IMG/VR virus record: IMGVR_UViG_3300035701_000159
Coordinates: 1-33,624 of that record
Origin: a virus
Length of the DNA stretch: 33,624 bases
Reading direction: 5' to 3' (one strand)
Below, in pieces: positions 15,707 through 23,555 of this stretch; positions within the stretch are counted from its first letter, which is position 1; the number at the start of each line of letters is the position of its first letter. The notes under the pieces are model-generated. The model was not told the DNA's origin. It was given only the letters and a program-made list of their open reading frames with translations, and made no database searches. The position numbers and the translations under genes are program-made.

Positions 15707-17829
15707 TAGTTGCCTTGCCAGATTGCGGGCATGCCCTGGAGGTTCTGTCCCATTGCTGGAGAGCCCACCGTGTCCACATTGCCGCCGCCAGTGTTGCGAG
15801 CAATCTGGGCTAGATGCTGGTTGGCCTGTTGCATTCCTTGGGCCGTCTCTTGCGCGTAGTCGATATGGATACCCGCCTCGGTCTGCATCTTGTTGGCGAA
15901 ACCGGAGAGCGAGGAAAACGAGAATTGCGGCTGGCCCCACGGCGGCATGTTGAACGGCTGAGCTGGACCGCCCATCATGGCGTTAATGTCGCCACTAGCC
16001 CCCAAATACTTTTGCCACTGCTTATGTACGAGGTCTGAGGGAACGCCAAATTCACGGCTCAGAATCTTTTCCAATGCTGGCCGGTCGGTTTCGGTAATGG
16101 TGATTCCCTTTTTTGCGTCTCCTCCGCGAGCCTTGCGGAATTCCTCTAATTCTGGCAGTTCTCTATGGGTCAGGTATGGTGGTGGTGCGCCGGGCATATT
16201 CAGCAATGGATTCTTGTTTCGTGCGTCAAATTTTCCGCCCTTTATGAGGGCATGAAGATTGTCAATAAGTTCTGCCTCTCCCTCACTGATTTGTCCCGCA
16301 CCACGCCAAAGGCGAAACCAAGTCTCTCGTGCGTGGCCGACGCGATACTCATCCATGCGTTGATTGACGGCTCTTTCCGTTTGTGGGGTCGTGGCATAAC
16401 CCACCCACGCCTGATAAATGTCTCCATAGGACAGGGCGTAAGGATTGATTCTGCCAGGAAAGCCTCGACTAGGATCGGGAGGCGTGAGCCATTGCGGCTG
16501 CTTCAGCGCATCTTGAATATATTGTCGAATCTGTTGGTCGGTGCGAGTTTGATGGCCATATTTCTCGCGTTCTTCGCGGATTTCTTTTGCCACCAGTTCA
16601 TTCATAATACCTGGAATCCCAGCAATCTCTCCCCGCCCCTCAGTGCCCTGAGTGCGAAACATCCGGTAGATTGCATGGGCGGTTTCCAGCGGGTTTTTTA
16701 CGTCTAACGGATGAACTAGGCCGACGCCCATTGCTTGCGTCATCCAGCGTGTCGCACGCTCAGCCCATTGCTCTTTATCGGGCATCGTGCTAAGGAGTGC
16801 CGTTAAGTCCGCTTGAAATTCTGCTGGTCCAGCCTTTTCGCCAGCACGACCAAGTTGCGAAAATAGCGCTCTTTGCGGTGCGACAAGCGGCTCCATGTTG
16901 GTGCGGCCCGCAAGTGCCTGAAGATCGGCGAATTGCCGAGCAAAAGCGATTTCTTGCTCTATCTTCTGGGGAATCTTGCTCAGTGCATCGGTGATTGCCC
17001 AGCCGATGTGGAACATTGCCCCGCCGCCGATCATGCCCGCAGCCCCGCCGAGCAGACTGGCGGGAATCTCTCCCATGCCAAGTGCATTTTGTAAAAATCC
17101 AGTGGCAACTTCCGAAACGCCACGTTGCGGTCTGGCACCCCTACCCCAAGACAGAATACCTTCTCGCCAGTAGGACATCTCCTCGGTCGCTTTTTTAGTT
17201 GCCTTGATGTTTGCATGGCGCGCCTCAGTCTCTTCGTTCATGGACCCTAGACTGGTTTCGATGGTGTGCAGGGCTTTGCGGGCGTCAGGGTCGCTCGGAG
17301 TATACTGCATTCCGAGCCGTATCCCTAAATCGGTTTGGGTGGGCTGTAGTGGACCTTGAGCCCCCGGTGGCAATGGCTTGAAGTGCGTGGGAGCCAATAT
17401 GGGGCCTTGGCGCGCGATTTCTTCAATGAGCGCGGGAACATCCGACTTGCCTTTGAGGGTAAATGTACCTCGGCCGCGTTCCCCGCTAATCACTACGTCG
17501 ATGGCCGATTTCGCTTTTTCTGCCGCCGTTGCCAACGTCGTAAATTCAGTACGCAGTGCGCTAATGCGATCGCTAAGTTCCGTTGGGGCCGCCATCGCCT
17601 TAAACGATAGCTTCCATTTATTGGCCGCCTCTTCCACGACCTTCTGGATTTGCTCACCGGTGCCACGGGTGACCTGAAGATCGACGCTCAGAGGGGCCTG
17701 TGCAATGGCCTGCTGGAGTTTCGCGTGAGTGCGCAGAATTTGGGCCAACGATGCTTGCTCATCGGCCAGCAGCCGGAATACGATGTCCATACCGGACATG
17801 ATTTCGTTTTCGCCGCCACCGGTGGACAT
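15706..17829 (-). CDS. Tail tape measure protein
   Basis: This 707-aa protein follows the frameshifting tail chaperone by six bases, the expected place for the tape measure. The N-terminal 220 residues are mostly helical and heptad-like (LRTHAKLQQAIAQ; RISALRTEFTTLATAAEKA). A Gly-rich hydrophobic stretch at 244-283 (ASLLGGAAGMIGGGAMFHIG) resembles the membrane-active segment of tape measures. The rest is helical and charged, ending in a Gly/Asn-rich tail. The length would predict a fairly short tail of roughly 100 nm, using the usual rule of about 0.15 nm per residue. The ATG is preceded by GAGG. Confidence 0.85.
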   Translation of the reverse strand: MSTGGGENEIMSGMDIVFRLLADEQASLAQILRTHAKLQQAIAQAPLSVDLQVTRGTGEQIQKVVEEAANKWKLSFKAMAAPTELSDRISALRTEFTTLATAAEKAKSAIDVVISGERGRGTFTLKGKSDVPALIEEIARQGPILAPTHFKPLPPGAQGPLQPTQTDLGIRLGMQYTPSDPDARKALHTIETSLGSMNEETEARHANIKATKKATEEMSYWREGILSWGRGARPQRGVSEVATGFLQNALGMGEIPASLLGGAAGMIGGGAMFHIGWAITDALSKIPQKIEQEIAFARQFADLQALAGRTNMEPLVAPQRALFSQLGRAGEKAGPAEFQADLTALLSTMPDKEQWAERATRWMTQAMGVGLVHPLDVKNPLETAHAIYRMFRTQGTEGRGEIAGIPGIMNELVAKEIREEREKYGHQTRTDQQIRQYIQDALKQPQWLTPPDPSRGFPGRINPYALSYGDIYQAWVGYATTPQTERAVNQRMDEYRVGHARETWFRLWRGAGQISEGEAELIDNLHALIKGGKFDARNKNPLLNMPGAPPPYLTHRELPELEEFRKARGGDAKKGITITETDRPALEKILSREFGVPSDLVHKQWQKYLGASGDINAMMGGPAQPFNMPPWGQPQFSFSSLSGFANKMQTEAGIHIDYAQETAQGMQQANQHLAQIARNTGGGNVDTVGSPAMGQNLQGMPAIWQGN

Positions 17830-17835
17830 GATCCA

Positions 17836-18569
17836 TTACCTCTTCGCTGACCGTCGCCACTTCTTCATTCCAGAAAACCGCCGCAAATCCTCTTGCGTCA
17901 TCGAAAGGTTCGTATGATCTGGAGAAAGAGCCCCCATTAAGATTGCAGCTTCGTAGATCGGAAGTCTGTCTACTTCGTCTGGTCGGAATCCGTATCGGTC
18001 TCCGAAAAATTCGTAGATTGCCGGATATCCGTCGTAGCAAGGTCGTCCGGTGGTTGGCTTTCGGCCGGAGCCGGCTGAGCGGTCCGGCCAGACGAGTTTT
18101 TTATGGCCGTGTCCTGACTCACCAGGGCAATGAGGATCGACAACTCCTGAAGCTTCTCGCGGGGAAGCGAGGTAATGAATCCCAGCGCCCACTGCACGCC
18201 GTCGATCAGGTCGATGGGGCCGCTGGTGTCCTTATCGACCTTGTGCTTGGAATCGAGGGTGTGCCAGAGCATGTAGGCGGTCTTCCAACTACTGCCGTTA
18301 TAGGCCGACCATTCCTCCTCGCTGGGGATGCCGCGCATGTTGGCCGCCGCCGCCCCTTCCCAAATACCCGCGTGATAGCTGGCCGGCAAGCGTTGCACCA
18401 TCCGCAAGGCGAATTCGCCTGGATCGCGGCGTTTCCAGAGGACCAACGCCTCTTCGTCGCTGTAGCTGGCCATGCGCAGCGGTTGACTCAGTAAGTATTT
18501 CACCCCCTCATACTCGAAGGTACGAAACGTCTTGCCGGCCACGCGGGAGGCAGAGGAGACTTGCGTCAC
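17836..18569 (-). CDS. Tail assembly chaperone, GT frameshift product
   Basis: A -1 shift at the slippery site 18096-18102 joins the first 158 codons of the G-type protein to an 86-codon extension beginning LVWPDRSAGS and containing YPAIYEFFGDRYGFRPDEVD and YEAAILMGAL. The extension is open only in the -1 frame and has no start of its own. The resulting protein is about 244 aa. In lambda-like phages the minor GT product binds the tape measure and tail tube subunits during assembly, and the gene always precedes the tape measure, as it does here. Nucleotide order and the exact in-frame heptamer make this assignment strong. Confidence 0.85.
17970..18569 (-). CDS. Tail assembly chaperone, G-type product
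   Basis: The 0-frame product is 199 aa, starting at a GTG. It has a helical body with DEEALVLWKRRDPGEFALRM and SLPREKLQELSILIALV, and a polar C-terminal tail rich in Ser, Thr and Asp that is replaced in the frameshifted form. The organisation, a G-like protein overlapping a -1 extension upstream of the tape measure, is the conserved tail chaperone arrangement of siphoviruses. The GTG lies three bases after the previous stop; a GGGGAGG element is further upstream than usual, so initiation may depend on upstream translation. Confidence 0.82.
   Translation of the reverse strand: MTQVSSASRVAGKTFRTFEYEGVKYLLSQPLRMASYSDEEALVLWKRRDPGEFALRMVQRLPASYHAGIWEGAAAANMRGIPSEEEWSAYNGSSWKTAYMLWHTLDSKHKVDKDTSGPIDLIDGVQWALGFITSLPREKLQELSILIALVSQDTAIKNSSGRTAQPAPAESQPPDDLATTDIRQSTNFSETDTDSDQTK
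18096..18102 (-). other. Programmed -1 frameshift site A AAA AAC
   Basis: On the minus strand the codons ATA AAA AAC form the heptamer A AAA AAC in the correct phase for a -1 slip (X XXY YYZ). The -1 frame is then open to 17836. It lies in the overlap between the G and GT frames, as in other tailed phages. I did not model a downstream pseudoknot. Confidence 0.9.
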
Positions 18570-18572
18570 GGC

Positions 18573-18815
18573 TTAATGTTCCTCCCCATACTCAACACAC
18601 AGAAGTTCTCCCGTGAAGCGGCCTTCTTCGCTTGGCCACTCTCCGGAATAATGCTCAACCGATCTGTGCCAAACGAACAATCATTCTTTACCGTCCCATT
18701 GAAAGATGGCCAGCGACCTCTTCAGATAGAGCATATTGCAAGCGCCGCTACTTGTCTTTGAGCCGTTAAAACCGGAGTTTTCGCCTACAGGTACGAAACT
18801 TTTGTGTTCCAGCAC
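18573..18815 (-). pseudogene. Duplicate of tail-tube C-terminal domain interrupted by UGA
   Basis: A GTG with GGAGG seven bases upstream opens a 44-codon frame ending in FQWDGKE at a TGA (18681-18683). The same frame then continues for 35 more codons (LFVWHRSVEHYSGEWP...) to a TAA. The whole resembles the last 45 residues of the tail-tube-like protein: YQWNGSTWLSV there against FQWDGKE*LFV here, then G-[YF]-[AT]-G-[QE]-L in both. The TGA falls exactly where the homologue has Trp (TGG). The simplest reading is a nonsense mutation in a duplicated domain. UGA readthrough as Trp is the alternative. Other genes here end in functional TGA stops. Confidence 0.6.
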
Positions 18816-18818
18816 GGC

Positions 18819-19595
18819 TTAGCCTCCGACAACGCAAGGGATGAAGTTCAGTTGGCCCGCATAGTTGCCGGACTCCGTGGGAGCCGGTCCGTGCGTGAAG
18901 CCTTCGCGGCATTCATCAAGTACCGATAGCCAGGTCGAACCGTTCCACTGGTATGCCGTCACCGGCACATGCGTGAACTTGGAAAGCTCGATCAGCTCAC
19001 TGGCCCCGTTGCTCGCCCTGCTGCCCGGCGCCCCGCCGCTCGACGCGCTGCCGCCCGGCGCGCCGCCGCTGCCCCCGCAGCAGTCGCAGCAGTCGAAGGT
19101 GCCGTGTATGCCATGCGGCATTTTCCACCAGCCCTTCGAGGAGAAGGTGTAGTTGTGCTCGACCGGATCGCCGTTTTCCAGATTGCAGATGATCGGGTCG
19201 GCTTCGATCATCGCGTAGCCGGCAATATTGCTATTCCAGTGACCCCAACCCATAGGAAATACAGAAAGCCAGATGTATTGCCCCGCATGGACGGTGAACG
19301 GATTGTCGTTGCACTGCACCTTTGTGGTCAGCGAACCGTCCCACGATGCCAGACCCGGAGTGGAGTCTTGGGCACAGAACGATTTGTCGTGGCCGTACTT
19401 GCGGACCGAGACCCGCGAGTTGACTTCGATGCGAGTCACCTGCTCGGAAAAGTACCGCAGCACTCCGTCGGGTGGCGTGCCGTCCAGCTTGAGATTATCG
19501 CAGTTGATGTCCAGGAAAAAAACGCGCGAACAGCGGGCTGATTGCCCCTTGCCGCCGTCAGGAACATTCGTGGGCAGCGTGGTTTTTGGATTCAT
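18819..19595 (-). CDS. Major tail (tube) protein with a Ser/Gly linker and C-terminal domain
   Basis: The 258-aa product lies immediately upstream of the chaperone and tape-measure genes, where siphoviruses encode the tail tube. Residues 1-168 are beta-rich (GVLRYFSEQVTRIEVNSRVSV; AGQYIWLSVFPMG). A CCDCC cluster (169-173) is followed by a Gly/Ser/Pro/Ala linker (174-199) and a C-terminal domain (205-258) with YQWNGSTWLSVLDECREGF. That domain resembles small Trp/Cys modules appended to virion proteins and would be displayed on the tail. A decayed copy follows directly downstream. The tube call relies on position more than on motifs. Confidence 0.65.
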   Translation of the reverse strand: MNPKTTLPTNVPDGGKGQSARCSRVFFLDINCDNLKLDGTPPDGVLRYFSEQVTRIEVNSRVSVRKYGHDKSFCAQDSTPGLASWDGSLTTKVQCNDNPFTVHAGQYIWLSVFPMGWGHWNSNIAGYAMIEADPIICNLENGDPVEHNYTFSSKGWWKMPHGIHGTFDCCDCCGGSGGAPGGSASSGGAPGSRASNGASELIELSKFTHVPVTAYQWNGSTWLSVLDECREGFTHGPAPTESGNYAGQLNFIPCVVGG

Positions 19596-19625
19596 GGCAA
19601 CACTTCCTTGTGTTTGTGTGAAATA

Positions 19626-20186
19626 TCATTCTGTGGCAACCACGGCGCGTCTGGAGGCACGTGAGGACTCACTGAAACGGGAGAATTCGCTGGAATGGGA
19701 GGACTTGCTGGAGTGGGAGAATTCACTGCTAGGCAGATGTTCGGACAGGCAGCACAATGCGCTATCCACCCGTGGCTGCTCAATGCACAGCGTCATCAAC
19801 TTCACCAATTCCCAGCCCTGGTACGTCGGCTCAGTCAGTTGATGGCACGTCGGCGGTCCACCGTCCAGCACGTCGATGACGCAGCCGTAATCATAATCCC
19901 ACGCCTGATTACACCAGACGCGCCGGCAGTGTTCAGCGATTGCCTCGCCATCCTCCAGCTTGTCGGGATCAACCCATATATGCAGGGCCAGCGTGCGGCG
20001 CAGGCCCTCGAAACGGTCGCTGCGGTAGTGCATCCGGCCGCTGCCGGGGACCAACGACATATAGGGAAAGGGATATTCATCTACGGTAGGCAATCGTCCG
20101 GTCACGAAGTCGCTAAAGGGCACCAGAGCGCACGCAACCGGATCATCACGCCAGCGTATCGCAAAGCTCATCAGAAGTCCGGGCAT
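19626..20186 (-). CDS. Tail terminator-like protein with a serine-rich tail
   Basis: The 186-aa product starts at an ATG overlapping the upstream stop (TAATG). The body (1-150) is alpha/beta, with PYMSLVPGSGRMHYRSDRFEG and LALHIWVDPDKLEDGEAIAEH; position between the gp10-like protein and the tail tube fits a tail terminator (DUF3168-like) protein. Residues 153-178 are a Ser-rich tail made of SSEFSHSSKSSHSSEFS-type repeats, unusual for this family and similar in flavour to the serine-rich blocks of the 909-aa protein. The tail may be a surface-exposed extension. The family assignment is by context. Confidence 0.6.
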   Translation of the reverse strand: MPGLLMSFAIRWRDDPVACALVPFSDFVTGRLPTVDEYPFPYMSLVPGSGRMHYRSDRFEGLRRTLALHIWVDPDKLEDGEAIAEHCRRVWCNQAWDYDYGCVIDVLDGGPPTCHQLTEPTYQGWELVKLMTLCIEQPRVDSALCCLSEHLPSSEFSHSSKSSHSSEFSRFSESSRASRRAVVATE

Positions 20187-20734
20187 TACATGAGCCCTCG
20201 TGAGGTCAACAGCACGGTGGCCGCGAATTCACTCCAATAGCGGTTTAGCGTCACCCGCAGCCAAGGGCGCTGGATCACATGTTTCGGCGCTTTGCTGTTC
20301 GGGTTGGTCGGATAACGGATACCAAGTTCATGGCCCATCATGTATGATCGCAACGTCGTCATGCCGCCTGGTGCATTGGCATTCACGCCAATCCGCACCA
20401 CGATCTTCCCTTCTTCGTAGTTCTTTTCCTTGATCTGGTAGCCGATGCTGTCACGGCCCGCGCCGGTGCTATGCGGCGGCCCAAGGCGAGTAAACTGCGT
20501 GACCATCTTCCATTGCTCAATGAACTTCCGCCGGCTGCGGACGCGCCCAGTCGGTTCCACGTAGAGGAATGGCGTCACGTTGGCCAAACCGCGCTGATGG
20601 CTCGGATCTTCTCCGGCCACCACCATCTTCAGGTGTTGGACCATCAGGTCGGCCCCCCTGTGTACGCCGGCCTCCAGGCGATCGAGGGCACGCCCGCGCA
20701 AGACGGCCATCAGGTTATGCACATCAATCGGCAC
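20186..20734 (-). CDS. Tail completion / HK97 gp10-like protein
   Basis: The 182-aa product has a helical N-terminus (LRGRALDRLEAGVHRGADLM), a basic middle region and a C-terminal ...YMMGHELGIRYPTNP... followed by QRPWLRVTL. The 'HE-x-G...P...RPWL' ending is the common signature of gp10-like neck/tail-completion proteins that join head and tail. A GTG start with an upstream GGAG is used. It overlaps the next gene by TAATG. It lies between the three paralogous beta proteins and the terminator-like gene, as expected for a connector component. Confidence 0.72.
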   Translation of the reverse strand: MPIDVHNLMAVLRGRALDRLEAGVHRGADLMVQHLKMVVAGEDPSHQRGLANVTPFLYVEPTGRVRSRRKFIEQWKMVTQFTRLGPPHSTGAGRDSIGYQIKEKNYEEGKIVVRIGVNANAPGGMTTLRSYMMGHELGIRYPTNPNSKAPKHVIQRPWLRVTLNRYWSEFAATVLLTSRGLM

Positions 20735-20738
20735 GGGA

Positions 20739-21284
20739 TTATGGCTCCACGATTATGCTTGCCTGCCGGATAGTTACGACTCCAGTGGTGGGAATCTCCT
20801 GCCCGGAGGTACCTTGCCCGGAGGTGCCGACCGCTTGGCCCCAGTCGATCCAGGCCCAAAGCTGAATGGTGTCCGGCGCTTGGCGGGTGACGTTGTAGGG
20901 CACCCGCGGTAACATGACAGGGATGTCTTGCTCGTTCTGGCCGGAAGTCCCGATGATACCGATGGTGACAGCGATCATGCTGCCAGGCAGATCGGCTGCA
21001 TTGTGATTGGTCCTACGAAGCTTCAGTGTTACCGTGGCCGGATCGTCCAGAGTGCAGCCAGCTAGGCTAATCACTGCCTGGGCCTGAATTGTCTTGACCC
21101 TGCCCCGCTGAGGGGCCGGGATGGTGACCTGCACCGCTTGTGTGGTCTGCGGATCAACCTGCACCCGGCGGCGACGATCACGTTGGCGACGGCGCGGCAG
21201 GTGCAGTGGCGTTCTGCCCATGACCACGGTTGCCGGTGTGCTCACGAGGTTGTAGGGTGTTCCGCTGTTAAAGATGGCTTGCAT
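20739..21284 (-). CDS. Tandem beta-rich virion paralogue, copy 3
   Basis: This 181-aa protein shares with the next two genes an N-terminal GTPY.L...PA.V segment, a central TLKLRRTNHNAADLPGS segment, a G(T)SGQ stretch and a C-terminal V.IRQASIIVE. This copy alone has a basic insertion (HLPRRRQRDRRRRVQ) near residue 30-42, which could bind nucleic acid or a negatively charged polymer. No family is recognised. Its place in the connector region suggests a virion decoration or neck protein. An AAAGGA site precedes its ATG. Confidence 0.7.
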   Translation of the reverse strand: MQAIFNSGTPYNLVSTPATVVMGRTPLHLPRRRQRDRRRRVQVDPQTTQAVQVTIPAPQRGRVKTIQAQAVISLAGCTLDDPATVTLKLRRTNHNAADLPGSMIAVTIGIIGTSGQNEQDIPVMLPRVPYNVTRQAPDTIQLWAWIDWGQAVGTSGQGTSGQEIPTTGVVTIRQASIIVEP

Positions 21285-21335
21285 GGCGGTTGTCCTTTCA
21301 GCTTTCTTCCGACGGCCCTTCGTTCCACTTGCACG

Positions 21336-21764
21336 TTACAATTCCGAGACGATGCTGGCTTCCTTGATGACGATGTCGCCGCTGTCGGGCAAGGAGTCGA
21401 TGCTGGCCCAAAGCTCCACAACATCCCCGGATGTTCCCGATAGGGTGACTTCCACCGGAGGCAATTCAACCACAGCGCCCGTCATGGATTGCCCGGAAGT
21501 GGAGACACCGACTTTGATTACGGTGCTGGAGTTCGGAATATCGGCGGCCGTGTGATTGGTGCGCCGCAACTTCAGCGTAATGTTCCGCTCAGTGGACATA
21601 ACGGCATTGACAAAATTAACTACCGCACGCGCCAGCACGATCAGTTTTCCATTCGCGCGAATGAAGGTGATTATGGGCGATGTGGTGCCGAACTGCACCT
21701 GCGCCGGCGTGTTGGTAAGTACGTAAGGGGTTCCTGTGGCATAAGCGCGTTGTCGTAAAGGCAT
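21336..21764 (-). CDS. Tandem beta-rich virion paralogue, copy 2
   Basis: This 142-aa protein begins MPLRQRAYATGTPYVLTNTP, contains FGTTSP, TLKLRRTNHTAADIPNS and TSGQS, and ends in VIKEASIVSE. It is the closest of the three to copy 1, in line with local duplication. The predicted fold is nearly all beta strands, with one conserved Trp. An AAGGA site lies before the ATG. Decoration, spike or adaptor roles are all possible. Confidence 0.7.
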   Translation of the reverse strand: MPLRQRAYATGTPYVLTNTPAQVQFGTTSPIITFIRANGKLIVLARAVVNFVNAVMSTERNITLKLRRTNHTAADIPNSSTVIKVGVSTSGQSMTGAVVELPPVEVTLSGTSGDVVELWASIDSLPDSGDIVIKEASIVSEL

Positions 21765-21775
21765 CGAAGTGTTCC

Positions 21776-22216
21776 TTAATTTTTCACGATGATACTGGCT
21801 TCGCGGATGCTAACTTCTCCATACATATCGTAGTCGTGGGGTATGTCGTCGATACTGGCATAGAGTTTCACTACATCGCCGGGCGTTCCAGAAAGTGTAT
21901 ATTCGATCGGCGGGATTTCTACGACAGCATCGGACAATGATTGCTCAGGTGTCCAAATGCCGAGTTGGAAGTTGGTAAGAGAATTAGGCACATCGGCTGG
22001 AGTGTGATTGGTGCGTCTCAGATAGATCGAGATCACTTCCCCATCGGCAAACATCGCACCAGATAGATCAATTACCACACGAGCTAAGATGATTCTTGTG
22101 CCGTTGGCTGCCCGAAATGTGACTTGCGGTGATGTAGTACCAAATGTGACTGGCGCGTTAAAAATAGTCAGTGTGTAGGGAGTTCCAGCAGCGTATATGT
22201 TTTGCATAAAAGGCAT
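21776..22216 (-). CDS. Tandem beta-rich virion paralogue, copy 1
   Basis: This 146-aa protein begins MPFMQNIYAAGTPYTLTIFN and carries FGTTSPQVTF, IYLRRTNHTPADVPNS and a C-terminal VSIREASIIVKN. I chose the ATG after an AAAGGAT site, not the longer upstream frame. Together with copies 2 and 3 it forms a three-gene tandem family that must have arisen by duplication. No known family is recognised. Confidence 0.7.
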   Translation of the reverse strand: MPFMQNIYAAGTPYTLTIFNAPVTFGTTSPQVTFRAANGTRIILARVVIDLSGAMFADGEVISIYLRRTNHTPADVPNSLTNFQLGIWTPEQSLSDAVVEIPPIEYTLSGTPGDVVKLYASIDDIPHDYDMYGEVSIREASIIVKN

Positions 22217-22229
22217 AACGGTTATCCTT

Positions 22230-22976
22230 TCACGATGGAAATTGAGGCGGCGGCAAGGGAGCTGGAGCGCCTGCACCGAAGTATTCGGCCCCCTCAATGA
22301 TTCTCACGACTAGGGCGCACGGCAGACGGTCGAGCCGCTGGGCGTCGAATATCTCCAAAATGCGATAGCGGTTTCCTACCGAGTCCAACAACCGATGTTC
22401 TCCAGAGGCCAACTGGATGTTGGGCTTATGTTCAAAGATGACGCGGTAGCTATAGCGGCTCCATTCGGCCGAATAGCGAATCTGGGCCAGTTCTACCGCC
22501 GGCTGGAAGCGTACCGTGAGCACGTCGTCCGCTGTGGGCGGTGACTGGCCGCTGAAGCAGCCTTTCCACACTGGCTTAGCCTCGTTGGCACGGCCCTTGC
22601 GGTATTCGGCCTTCAAGAGCGTGGCCTGATTGAGGACCGAGGGGATGATGGAAAGGTTGCGGCAGTGTGCTCGCCAGGTTTCGATATGTTTGCGGCGCTC
22701 GTAGGCCAGGATAGTCCAAAAATTCTCGTCCGAATCGACGAGCATGGAACCCAGCGGTGGCTGCATGGGGCTGAGGATTTTGGGCCAGACCATCCACTGG
22801 TCACCTTGCGGCACCTGGGCGTCGGTGGGCTCCATTTCATGCCATGCCACCGGCTCCGTATGCACGGCGTCTTCCAAAAGAAGATCGTCCTGCCCTTCGA
22901 CCTTGAGCGTCATCGTGCTCAGACCGTAGACCGAGAGCAGGTCGCGGGAGAAGTCGGGAGCGTAGGTGATAATCAT
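22230..22976 (-). CDS. Head-tail connector-region protein, unknown
   Basis: The 248-aa product starts at an ATG overlapping the stop of the 87-aa gene (ATGA). The first third has hydrophobic beta segments (MIITYAPDFSRDLLSVYGL). The middle has WPKILSPMQPPLGSMLVDSDE and WTILAYERRKHIETWRAHCR. The end is Pro-rich. I do not recognise a family. Its position between the capsid and tail genes suggests a head-completion or adaptor protein. The WTILAYE...TW.A..R pattern resembles head-tail connector proteins only loosely. Confidence 0.55.
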   Translation of the reverse strand: MIITYAPDFSRDLLSVYGLSTMTLKVEGQDDLLLEDAVHTEPVAWHEMEPTDAQVPQGDQWMVWPKILSPMQPPLGSMLVDSDENFWTILAYERRKHIETWRAHCRNLSIIPSVLNQATLLKAEYRKGRANEAKPVWKGCFSGQSPPTADDVLTVRFQPAVELAQIRYSAEWSRYSYRVIFEHKPNIQLASGEHRLLDSVGNRYRILEIFDAQRLDRLPCALVVRIIEGAEYFGAGAPAPLPPPQFPS

Positions 22977-23236
22977 CGGGCAATCGAAACTATCTCGAAG
23001 GGTTGTAGTTGGACCGCCTCTTTCTGACACTGCATGATGGCCATGTCGAACCACCGCATCAGACCTTCCCAACTCATACTTTCCCCGTGGATGTTGTAGT
23101 TCGGCTTCGGCCCCGCTTGGATGATCGTCAGGCGTAACCCACGCAACGTGGCGAGCGTCTGGTTCACGTCCCCGGTCATGTCGGGGATGTCCAGCACATA
23201 CGGCGTGTCTGCTTGTCCCGACGTGCCGTTGCTCAT
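22973..23236 (-). CDS. Small connector-region protein
   Basis: This 87-aa protein has AAGGAAG before its ATG. It contains a beta segment (TPYVLDIPDM), a helix (QTLATLRGLRLTIIQAGPKPN), then YNIHGESMSWEGLMRWFDMA. No family is recognised. The tight overlap with the downstream 248-aa gene points to joint function in head completion. Confidence 0.6.
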   Translation of the reverse strand: MSNGTSGQADTPYVLDIPDMTGDVNQTLATLRGLRLTIIQAGPKPNYNIHGESMSWEGLMRWFDMAIMQCQKEAVQLQPFEIVSIAR

Positions 23237-23246
23237 GGCGGCTTCC

Positions 23247-23546
23247 TTATTGACTGGAGGCTTGCGCCTGCACCGATGTCTCGACCTGCCCCAACTGGCT
23301 CCCTAGCGAAACGTACTGGTCCAACACGCTGGCTTCCGCGCCGAATGCCGCCAGCACTGCTGCCTGATTGCGGTTGATGCGGCGATTCACCACGGCGACG
23401 TGCCGCCCGATGAAGCGACGGAGGTTGGATGCGATCTGCGCGGGCGGGACCTGCTTGGATGCGATCTGCGCGGGCGGGACCTGCTTGGATGCTGCACGCC
23501 GCATTCGGCCCGTAGCGCGACGTTTGCGACCTGGTTTCTTTGCCAT
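23247..23546 (-). CDS. Basic small virion-region protein with an internal duplication
   Basis: This 99-aa protein begins MAKKPGRKRRATGRMRRAAS, a very basic N-terminus suited to nucleic-acid contact, followed by two exact ten-residue copies of ASKQVPPAQI, then a helix (LRRFIGRHVAVVNRRINRNQ) and a C-terminal Gln/Ser tail. I start at the ATG preceded by GAGG, not at the ATG ten codons upstream. It follows the major capsid gene. Possible roles are a DNA-binding head protein or a minor capsid component; no family is recognised. Confidence 0.6.
   Translation of the reverse strand: MAKKPGRKRRATGRMRRAASKQVPPAQIASKQVPPAQIASNLRRFIGRHVAVVNRRINRNQAAVLAAFGAEASVLDQYVSLGSQLGQVETSVQAQASSQ
23431..23490. repeat. 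30-bp perfect tandem duplication
   Basis: Two identical adjacent 30-bp units encode the ten-residue ASKQVPPAQI duplication. Perfect identity, including third positions, indicates a recent event. Confidence 0.95.
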
Positions 23547-23555
23547 GTTCACGAT

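Noticed and set aside
15706-15940. 503-aa version of the Cys-rich tail protein
   Set aside because: The added N-terminus overlaps the tape measure in another frame. The TAATG start at 15706 matches the coupling seen elsewhere.
18561-18761. Plus-strand 66-aa frame between the chaperone and the tail tube
   Set aside because: It is antisense to the UGA-interrupted ORF, which has homology and a strong ribosome-binding site.
23425-23490. CRISPR-like direct repeats
   Set aside because: Only two adjacent 30-bp units without spacers, in frame within a coding sequence; this is a peptide duplication.
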